In this document: piece by piece, positions 55,418-64,000 of the stretch
Position numbering within the stretch: position 1 is the first letter of the stretch
Layout of the letters: each line of letters starts with the position of its first letter
Source: Colocasia esculenta
Lineage: Eukaryota > Streptophyta > Magnoliopsida > Alismatales > Araceae
Assembly (NCBI GenBank): GCA_014218235.1
Contig: CM024766.1
Span: 54,731,545 to 54,795,544 of the forward strand
Direction of reading: 5' to 3'
Length of the DNA stretch: 64,000 nt
Translations under genes and position numbers: made by a program
The notes under the pieces: model-generated
Told to the model about the DNA's origin: nothing
Seen by the model: only the letters and a program-made list of their open reading frames with translations
The model's database searches: none

Positions 55418-58400
55418 CTATTCTTCAAAAAGTTGTTGGAAGATGCCAGAATCTATAGAGAAAGATGCACCCATCTTAGAACGCATACGCTCAATGTAAA
55501 GCTGCTGCTGATCTTCTAAGAAACGCGCATACTGATTCTTATCAAGGGTGAACTGGAAATGGCTTGACTTCCCAAAACTAGCACACTGAAGAAAGTGAGC
55601 AATGATAATAGGATAGAAGAACTGATGATCCTTCAGGTCCTATTTTAAGGAAATAAAAGTGGAGTACTGCTTAGCCCATTGCACAAATAGCTCCTGAACC
55701 AAATTGATGGAATTCAAGTCCAGAAAAGCTTCAGTAGAGAGAGGTGGCTTGCCTGCTTGGACCAAAGAGTTGTTTAAGGATTCCAACTGGAGAGCAGATT
55801 GATTGTAGTACCTCTCCCAATCTGTGGGAGAGAGCCTTTCACATTCAGACATCAAGGGAGCAAGCACTACAGAAGAGATGTGTCCCAGATGATATTCGTG
55901 AAAGATAAACCTTTGAAAGGAAGGAAGGCGACTCTGCTGAGGTGAGATTCTCCCAATGACTCTCGCAAATCCTTCAAAGGCATGAGAGCCAACGGAGGAA
56001 TCCAAGACTAAGGAGTGTAACTTTGGAAGAAATACTACTTCCAGTATCTGCAGAGTGGTGAAGTCCACTGGGAGGGGGGAATTAATGGGACTTTCAGATC
56101 GAAGAGTAGCAAGAGCCCCATGGAATTGGCCAAACTGAACTTCGGGTAGCTTTTGTAGATAATGAAAATCATTGTAAAGCTGGAAGCACCTGGTGATTTT
56201 GATTTCTTTGAGAATGAAAGGGCCTTAAAGTGCTTGATGATGAAATACAAACCACTCAGAATGGGTGAGAGGCTGATCCTATCGAGGGGTGCTGTCTGAT
56301 CTGGCAAGAAGATACTTGCTGTAGAGAGTCTTATGCCCTTTAGCCCATTGATCTTCAGTCTTGCATTCAGCTAATTGGAAGATTTTGAGTTGGTCGGCTT
56401 TGGAAAGGTGGCAGTAGGGAAATATAATGTTAAGGTGATCAGTAAGATTGAGAAAAGGAATGCCAAAAAGGTTGGCGAGAACACATTTTTGGAGATATTC
56501 ACAGTAAATTGGTCTCCTTCGATTTTCAACTGTGAGGGAGTACCAAAGAGGAGGAAACATGGGTTCAGGGGAAAGAGCAAGGGTTTTTGAAATTTTCCTC
56601 TTTTTAGAAATAGAACTAGAAGAATCAGTCCTATGAACATGGGAAGCAACTGGTAGGATTGTGATGAGTGTGGTTCGTTCCAACTCATCCTCAAATTTAT
56701 TTTGAAAAACACTGGCAAGTCGTGGATCAGTAGGAGAAATTGAAACTGATGTAGGTGGAATAGGAGGATGAAGGAATGATTTAGGAGAAAGAATAGTGGA
56801 TGGCCCGGCTGATGAGGGACCAGATGATGAAGAGGCTCTAGCTGATGAAGAAACTAGAGGATCCGTATCAACAGGAGGAGAGGGAGAAATGGATGTGGAA
56901 ATGGTAGTTGGCATGATAGGAGATGAATAAGGTTCAGAGGGAAAAGGTGCTGGAGATAAGATGGTTCTTGGTTCAGGTTGTTTGAAGGTAGGTGGAGCTA
57001 GAGGAGCTGTGGAAGAAGAAGGTGGTGAGGGAGGGTTTGGTGTTGCAAGAGATGAAGACTCATGGGCTTCAGGAGCAACAACAGACTCAACTACTCTTAG
57101 ATCCACACCTTCAGAGATCAATGGCTCTGGTGGCCCAACCACAACTTCAGATGGCCCTGATGGCCCCAGCTTCTCAACACCACAAGATTCTGTTGTAGGT
57201 ATTATATTCTCATCATATTGTGGCCCGGATGGCCCTGTTGATGCCTCTGGAAACTGCCCTGACCATCCTGCATTCTCTTCTGCTGGCCATGGCCCTAATG
57301 GCCCTGCATTTTCTTCTGCTGCCCTTGGCCCTGATGGCCCTGCATTACTAACTGGATCAGCATGAGAGAGATCTGGAGGGGCAGAGTAGGTTTGTACCCT
57401 TGAAGAGATGAGCTTCTTGACACTGTCAAACTCTCCTTTCATCCATCTGCATAATTGCTTGAACATTCTAAAATCATCTCTCAAGCTATGTAATTCAGTG
57501 GACAAAGTTCCAAGTTCATTTGTTACAGAAGTGTGGCTGATAGAGATGGACTGAATATCCGATTGCATAGATATGATGGCTTTGCCTTGCTCATTCAACC
57601 TTCTGATGATAGGTTTCAAATTGACCTTCAGCTGTTTCTTCTTTGACCTTCGATGAGCTACTTGTTTCCCTTTTTGGCTTGCCCTTGTAATGGGCTCCAC
57701 AAAATCAGCATGTTCCTCAGTGGATTTATCATTGATAGAAATATTTTCAGTGTGCTCCCCCTGAGGTGCTCCTTCTTTCTCATATGAATGCTCCCCCTGA
57801 GCAGGAGCATCTTCCATTTGAACTTCTTCAACAGTGATTTCTTGCTCCCCCTGAATGGGAGCTTCCTCCACAATGATTTCCTTAGTGTGGCCTGGAGCCA
57901 CAGTTTCTGCCACTGAATCACCACCAATTTCTAAATCCTCCTGAGTACTTTGGATGGAGTCCAGCACATCCCTGAGTATAGTGGCTACTCGGGAAGAGGG
58001 AGAAGGATCCTCTGAACTATGGCCAACAGGCTCAATGACCTCTGGAGGGATATCCTCAATTCTGCTGCTGGATACTGCGGCTGCTGCTGCTTCAGCTCTT
58101 TCAATTTGAGCTTCTACTGCTGCTGATGGTTCTGCTTGAACAGATGGTGCTGCTGCTGCTTCTGGTTCTGCTGCTGCTTGAATTGCTTCTTGACCTTCTT
58201 GGGATTCGCCAATGATGGCTTCACCCTCAGCCACAGAAGTCTTTGACCATACACCATTTACCACAGAGAATCCACTTTTCCTTAAATTTCTGGACCGGAT
58301 TGCTTGGCCCATCTTCTCAGACACATCTCCTACTACACTTATGCCATAGTGCTGAAAAATCTTCATCAGGAGATGGGCATAAGGTAAAGAAAAATTCAGC

Positions 58401-59102
58401 TTGCTCTTAGTGTCCCATACCTGAGAGCTTTCAAACATCATCCTTTCAATCATGAGCTCTGCAGTGTTGATTTCTTGATTCTTGATAGCCCAGAACATTA
58501 AATCTGAATCAGCCCTAGTGCGGGTTGAAAAGGTAGCACTTCTGGGAACCACAATCTGACAAACTACAAAGTGCAATATGCGATTGAATGCATTCAACTG
58601 ATTTACATCTACTTTGTCATCTTTCAGTCTGGACTCGGGACCAACTATCCCTAAACCCTTTTCTTGGATATTCACAGTGTGAACTCCACTGTGTCCGGAG
58701 GTACCCACACCAAAGAGTGATGCCAATAAATCTCGTGTGACCTTAATCTGGGTTCCCTTGACCATGGAATTCAAGGTCTCGTCTGCCTCTAACTTCAGAC
58801 ACATAGAAAGCTTTTACCAGGTCCGAAAAACTTACTTCAGAGAAAGTAGCCATTTTCATCCACTTCAATCTATCCAATGCTTCGACGGTACTCCCCATTC
58901 CGTTCTTCTGCAAATCTGCCACATCCACTGCTTTATGACAGCATAGCTTGATTTTCACAGACGCAAACCTTACTTGCTGCTCGGCTGTAAGAAATTCGGC
59001 TCTGTAGCCCCCGATGCTGCCGGAACTACCAGAAGAGGCCATGGATTTGAACGGAGAGAGTTTCTGGAGGACTGGAAAGAGGAATGGAACAGAAACCGCC
59101 AA
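55418..59102 (-). pseudogene. Sirevirus env-like ORF of element C
   Basis: A minus-strand ORF of about 1200 codons between RNase H and the 3' LTR. The N-terminal part (59102 or the inner ATG at 59042, MASSGSSGSIGG) frameshifts near 58800 into the long frame 58804-56279. That frame has a conserved N-terminal domain (VKGTQIKVTRDLLASLFGV), a low-complexity Ala/Glu/Pro region, a basic patch RRSKKKQLKVNLK, Gly-Pro repeats at 57150-57350 and a Ser/Pro-rich stretch. After a frameshift near 56280 and a stop near 56225 it continues to LPEVQFGQF and on to the TAG at 55418-55420. I see no convincing signal peptide or membrane segment. The function of this ORF in plants is unproven. Confidence 0.82.
57150..57360. 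repeat. Gly-Pro-rich coding repeat in the env-like ORF
   Basis: On the minus strand the protein repeats GPSGP, AEENAGPLGPWPAEENAG and similar units of 14-17 residues. The DNA shows recurring TGGCCCTGATGGCCCTGC words on the plus strand. Confidence 0.85.
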
Positions 59103-59454
59103 AAAAAAAAAATTTCTGGCGGGAAGTGGTTGAAAGCTTGAAATCCCAGAGAGTCGATGCTGGAGTCGTTAGGGTATCATCTCAGGCATGAGGAAGGAGA
59201 TGAAGAAAAGGATGTGAATCGTTTCCACGAAGATTTCGGGTATATCAGAGAAATAATGACTTTTTCGAAACCGGAGGCGCCATTATGACGGAAAATGAAA
59301 AAATGACCAATTCAATAGGAATAAGAGACTTATAAAGTAGCGAATTGCTAGGAATATTTTTACAAGAGTATTTGTGGAAATTCGCTTAAACCCAGGGAGG
59401 AAAAATAATTAACATTCTGATAATTTATATTTTAGTTTTATACAGATAAATCTT
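59103..59454 (-). other. Spacer between pol and env-like ORF of element C
   Basis: About 350 bases without a supported gene. A 13-base A run lies at about 59100-59112. Confidence 0.6.
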
Positions 59455-60891
59455 TCAGAATTTGTACATGCCTAATTCCCTTCTAAGAGATGTAAACCTC
59501 TCTTCAAGTAAGGCCTTCGTGAAGATATCTGCTAACTGATTATTTGTATCAATAAAGGAAATATCTATGTTACCATTAGCTACATGATCACAAATAAAAT
59601 GATATCTAACCTCAATGTGTTTAGTCCTTGAGTGCTGTACTGGATTTTTGGTTGAATTTATAGCACTTGTGTTGTCACATAACAGTGGAATTGTCTTGAT
59701 ATGTAGCCCATAATCCTCAAGTTGTTACTTGATCCATAGGAGTTGTGTACAACAACTTCCAGCAGCTACGTACTCAGCTTCAGCTGTTGACAATGCTTCT
59801 GAGTTTTGTTTATTGGAGGACCATGATATCAGACATCCTGCAAGGAATTCGCAACAACCACTGGTGCTTTTTCTATCTATTTTGCATCTAGCATAGTCAG
59901 CATCTGAGTATCCTACTAAGTTAATTTCACATGATTTTGGATACCAAAGACCTAAGTCATGAGTTCTAGCTAAATATCTAAAAATTCTTTTTACTGAAAT
60001 TAGATGAGATTTTCTAGGATCTGCATGATACCTAGCGCACATGCATACACTAAATAAAATATCAGGTGTACTAGCAGTTAAGTATAGTGAGGATCCTATC
60101 ATACCTCTGTAGATTTTTTGATCTACATTCTTACCATCTTTGTCACTGTCCATTCTTGTTGATGTGCTCATAGGTGTTGATAGTGGCTTGGCATTATCAA
60201 ATCCAAACTTCTTTAAGAGCTCCTTGGTGTACTTAGCTTGCCAGATGTGAGTCCCTTCCTTTCCTTGTTTGATTTGCAATCCAAGGAAGTAGTTGAGCTC
60301 TCCCATCATGCTCATCTCGAACTCTCCCTGCATAAGCTTCTCAAAGTACTTGCAAAGAGATTCATCAGTAGAACCAAATATTATGTCATCAACATAAATT
60401 TGAACAAGAAATATATGTTTGATTTTGGATTTGATGAACAGAGTACTATCTACTTGACCTCTGATAAAACCATGGTTTAATAGGAATGAGCTAAGCCTTT
60501 CATGCCAGGCCCTAGGTGCTTGTTTTAAACCATATAAAGCTTTGTGTAATTTAAAAACATGATTTGAAAATTCAGTGTCATCAAACCCTGGAGGTTGTTC
60601 TACATAAACTTCCTCCTTAATAAAACCATTAAGAAATGCAGACTTTACATCCATTTGAAATAATTTCACATCTAGTGCAGATGCATATGCAAGTAGGATT
60701 CTAATAGCCTCAAGTCTAGCCACAGGCGCATAGGTTTCATTGAAGTCTATGCCTTCCTCTTGGGAATAGCCGTGAGCTACCAATCTGGCCTTGTTTCTTA
60801 TGATCACACCAGCTTCATCCAATTTATTTCTGAACACCCATTTGGTGCCAATCACTGGAAGATCTGATGGTCTAGGAACAAGTGACCAAAC
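59455..60891 (-). pseudogene. Element C reverse transcriptase and RNase H (copia type)
   Basis: Minus strand. It follows the integrase in the same frame after a single TAG at 60892-60894. RT motifs: IGTKWVFRNKLDEAG, ARLVAHGYSQEEGIDFNETY, FQMDVKSAFLNG, ALYGLKQAPRAW and the catalytic YVDD near 60386-60397. RNase H: VGYSDADYARCKIDRKSTSG, ALSTAEAEYVAAG. A stop at 59725-59727 precedes the natural C-terminus (LLCDNTSAI, HIEVRYHF, TKALLEERF, ELGMYKF) at 59455. Catalytic residues look intact, so only two nonsense changes separate this from a full frame. Confidence 0.93.
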
Positions 60892-62121
60892 CTAGTTTCT
60901 CTTGAACTGATTTAGTTCATCTTGCATGGCTAAAATCCAAGATTCATCAGTGATGGCTTCATTGACTATCCTAGGCTCTATTTGAGAAGCAAAAGTTAAA
61001 TAATCACATGAAATTATGTTACCTCTTGTTCTTGCCCCTACAGATGGATCACCAATGATGTTTTCAGGAGGGTGATCTTTCTTGTATCTCCATACTTTTG
61101 GAAGATTTTGATGAGAAATATCCCTTTGTTGGAGGTCTTCCAGAGGTGGATCTTCCTTGTCCTCAATTGATGTATTCTTTAATTTCTTGGACAATTCATT
61201 TGCATCATCATTATCACTATCTTCTTCCTTTCTCAAGGAAGGGTTAGTTTCATCAAAAATAATATGTACTGACTGTTCAATCAATAAAGTACGTTTATTG
61301 AACACTCTATATCCTTTTGGTTTAGAAGCATACCCCATGAAGATGCCTTCATCTGATTTGGCATTTAACATACCAATGTCTCTTTTGTCGTTGTTGTAGA
61401 TGAAGCATGCACATCCGAATGTCTTGAAGTGACTGATCTTGGACTTCTTTCCCTTGAACAATTCATACGCAGTCTTTTTCAAGATAGGCCTGATCATTAC
61501 TCTATTGATGATGTAACTTGTTGTGTTGACTGCTTCAGCCCAAAAATATCTTGGCAGATCATATTCTGATAACATTGTTCTTGCCATGTCCAATAAAGTC
61601 CTATTCTTTCTCTCAGTGACTCCATTCTGCTGTGGTGTCCTTGGTGCTGAGAAATTGCGCTCTATTCCTTGGTCATCACAGAATTTTGGGAATTTATCAT
61701 TTTGAAATTCTCCTCCATGATCTGACCTGATTCCAAAAATGCTGAACTTCTTATCTTTCTGAACCTTTTTGCTGAAGCTTACAAAGCTATCAAATGTATC
61801 ATTTTTGTGTTCCAGAAAGGATACCCATGTGAAACTTGAATAGTCATCTACTATAACGAATCCAAAATTTTTTCCACCAAGACTTGTGGTCCTCATTGGC
61901 CCAAATAAATCCATATGAATGAGTTCTAAAGGTTTGGAGGTTGTTACCATAGTCTTTGACTTGAAGGATGACTTAGTGTGCTTTCCTTTTGCACATGGTC
62001 CATAGACACTGTCTATTCTTGTCCTAACCTTTGGAAGACCTTCCACCAGGTTTCTCTTGATCAGCTTTCTCATGCCATCTAGACTGCAGTGGCCCAATCT
62101 TCTCTGCCACAGCTCAGTTGA
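60892..62121 (-). pseudogene. Element C integrase
   Basis: Minus strand. GAG-pre-integrase/HHCC region with LGHCSLDGMRKLIKRN and VYGPCAKGKHTKSSF; the first Cys of the usual CxxC is Tyr here. The catalytic triad is present: HMDLFGPM (Asp), GIRSDHGGEFQND (Asp) and TPQQNGVTERKNRTL (Glu). The C-terminal part includes FGCACFIYNN and GYASKPKGYRVFN. A stop near 62119-62121 separates it from the protease frame, although sequence homology runs through. Confidence 0.92.
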
Positions 62122-62532
62122 CTACTCTTTGCTGGCTGCTAAACAAATGTCTTGATCTTTCAGCTGTTCAAGGTAAAGTACGTACAGATTCTTCTCTCTG
62201 TTGGCTTCAAAAATCACTTCTCCATCCTTCATAATACTGCATTTAGATTCTTGAAATCTGATCTGATGTCCTTCTTCGCATAACTGGCTAATGCTGAAAA
62301 GGTTGAGCTTCAGGCCTTTTACACACAGAACATCTTCAATTATTGTCTTGCCTTTGCTGCTCACTGATCCACTGCCTATCACCGTCCCTTTTCCATTATC
62401 TCCATAGGTTACTGTGCCTTCTTTAGCTTCTAAATAGGTAAACAACCTTCTGTTTCCTGACATATGTTTTGAGCATCCACTGTCCAAGTACCACTTGGAT
62501 GCCCGAGATTTTTCCTGAAATGAAAACATCAA
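62122..62532 (-). pseudogene. Element C protease domain
   Basis: Minus strand, 136 residues. The retropepsin-like motif SKWYLDSGCSKHMSGN carries DSG, the usual copia active site. GSGSVSSKGKTIIEDVL and LFSISQLCEEGHQI follow, typical of the protease to pre-integrase junction. Confidence 0.9.
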
Positions 62533-64000
62533 GTTTTAGGTACCCAAGTTCTTTTTGGTCCTGGTTGGTTTGTGTCATCGTTTTTTCTTTTGATTATCCA
62601 TCTTCTATGTTTAGTTGGACATGTTATTTTACTCTGACCTAGCTTGTTGCAGTGACTACAACATGTTGTTTTAGTTACTTTTTCATATGGAGTATATTTA
62701 AAGTTTGATTTATATGCTATATCTTGTTCAGGTACGAATTTTGGAGTTGGATATGTTTTAGGGTATATTCTTGTATCTTCATTATCTGGTGGAATGTAAC
62801 CTAATCCATTCTTCATTTTACCTGATCTTCTGGCTCCTTTTAGTATTAAGGAATTTTTACCATTAGTAAATTTTTCTAACGTACTTGATAGTTGATCATT
62901 TTCTTCTGTTAGTCTTTTGATTTCCTTTTTTAATTCGTCTGAACTTTCTTGTTTTTCTAATTTTGTTATTTGTGTATTTTTATCTTTTAGATTTTCGCAT
63001 AGCAACTCATTTCTTCTTTTAAGTTCACTAACTTGCTTCTCTAGTTGTTCATTTTCTGATTTTAAATCTGAATTGGTATTTTCTAGACATGCAATAATTT
63101 AGATACTTCTCTATATTTATCATACAATTCATTAAAATCATCTTCTATGTTATCTTAATCAGAATCATTACAGGAATCAGAGGATGAGTCAGAGGTTACC
63201 TTTTCTGCGATATCTGCCATGAAGGCTAAGTTAGCCTTTTTTTCTTCCTCACTATTTGAGCTTGACTCGCTATCCGAGTCACTACTATTGTCCCAAGCTG
63301 CTGCCATGGCTTTCTTCTTATATCTTCTAAACTTTCTTGAACTGTCCTTCTTTCTGAATTCAGATTTCTTGAGCTTTGGACACTCTGCTTTGATGCGTCT
63401 TGGCTTCTTGCACTCATAACAAATTGGTTCATTCTTCTTTATGTCCTTTGCTTCAGGTTTCTTGAAATCCTTTCCCTTTTTAAAGTATCATCTGCCAGAT
63501 TGATACTTCTTTTTCTTGGCCAATATCCGCTGTAGTCTTCTAGACAACATTGCTTCTTCATCTTCACTGTCTTCACTACTGGCTTCATCTTCTGATTGTT
63601 CCTCAGAGCTGCCTTCTACTGCTTTATTGACATTTGTGTGCTTCTTTCTAGTGGATGATTCTCCTAATCTCTCCAAGTTTATCTCATGGGCCATGAGGGA
63701 TTCAATGAGCTTTTCCAATGACATCCTTTTCAAGTCATTGGCTTCTTCTATAGTTGTTACCTTGGGAGTCCAAGAAGATGGTAGGAATCTAAGAATTTTC
63801 ATTACCATGTCTCCCATCTCATAGCTTTTTCTTAATCCTGCTAACCCGTTGGTGATGTCTGTAAATCTGCTGAACATTTGGGTTATAGATTCTCCTGGCT
63901 GAATCTGGAACCTTTCATATTTTGTCACCAGAATGTCTATCCTGGTTTCCTTGACTTTGTCGGTGCCTTCATAAATGATCCTGAGTTTTTCCCACATTTC
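62529..64000 (-). pseudogene. Element C gag, N-terminus outside the window
   Basis: Minus strand. The frame 63997-63488 carries a UBN2-type capsid domain (MWEKLRIIYEGTDKVKETRI, VTKYERFQIQPGESITQMFS, FLPSSWTPKVTTI) and an acidic tail. Next, near 63385-63430, comes a zinc knuckle that reads CYECKKPRRIKAEC, with the usual His replaced by Arg. Then a coiled-coil segment (63005 onwards) and a second knuckle-like CSHCNKLGQSKITC, with Gln in place of His, leading to GPKRTWVPKT. Stops and frameshifts between 63488 and 63005 break the frame. Confidence 0.88.

Larger units (their letters stand above)
52949..64000 (-). mobile_element. Element C: Sirevirus-type Ty1/copia retrotransposon (right end outside the window)
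   Basis: On the minus strand from the window end: gag, protease, integrase, RT, RNase H, env-like ORF, polypurine tracts and 3' LTR. The order integrase before RT marks Ty1/copia, and the extra env-like ORF and repeated polypurine tracts mark Sireviruses. It inserted in the integrase of element A. The five bases CGGTC at 52944-52948 are the probable target duplication; the second copy would be outside the window. It is the best-preserved coding element here. Confidence 0.92.

Overview
The window is plant nuclear DNA made essentially of transposable elements nested inside one another. I see no host gene, tRNA, rRNA or CRISPR array. The evidence for a flowering plant is the combination of an L1-type LINE with a plant zf-RVT and RNase H tail, chromovirus-like Ty3/gypsy elements, a Tat/Ogre-type gypsy element with two RNase H domains and antisense genes, and Sirevirus-type Ty1/copia elements with env-like ORFs and AAAAAGGGGGAG polypurine tracts. 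I cannot name the species. Almost every reading frame is broken by stops or frameshifts, so the region reads as old, silenced heterochromatin; the rightmost copia element (C) is the best preserved.

Layout, left to right. 1-4232: 5'-incomplete LINE (+) ending in a poly-A, sitting in LTR A' (4233-5776, +). A' interrupts the env-like ORF of a Sirevirus, C' (+; env remnant 5777-6784, PPT, LTR from 7053). LTR X' (7390-10408, +) interrupts the C' LTR. Gypsy element E (+; 5' LTR 10409-13296, PBS, gag, pol to 17250) interrupts X', and its LTR carries a 5'-truncated LINE. Gypsy element A (-; 3' LTR 17251-20041) interrupts the integrase of E. The integrase of A is itself split by solo LTR X (20181-23792, duplicated site CCTTC), by the 28-kb Tat-type element B (24393-52651, +, duplicated site CCAAT) and by Sirevirus C (from 52949 to the window end, -).

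Element B has 1.3-1.4-kb LTRs, gag, protease plus G-patch, RT, RNase H, a second archaeal-type RNase H and integrase on the + strand. Its long 3' region holds two spliced genes on the opposite strand. One is DUF7745/plant-mobile-domain-like (49888-48458, with its own TATA box). The other is plant-mobile-domain-like with a coiled-coil tail (48049-36860). An exon of the second gene is split by element D (37288-45811, -, duplicated site CTGTC), a pol-less Sirevirus-like element that codes only for a coiled-coil and double-zinc-knuckle gag-like protein. The deepest chain is C' > X' > E > A > B > D, six levels.

The most unusual signals are: (1) four copies of a ~100-135-nt repeat in the non-coding half of D whose conserved core sits between diverged but still complementary arms, with compensatory changes in two internal hairpins, which suggests a structured RNA of unknown class; (2) zones in the LTRs of every LTR family here that are packed with short, mostly CG-centred words characteristic of the family or group; (3) the antisense PMD-like genes of B, whose exon structure and frame are recovered exactly when D and one copy of its target-site duplication are left out; (4) a strong bias of nonsense mutations to TAG, consistent with deamination of methylated CAG sites.
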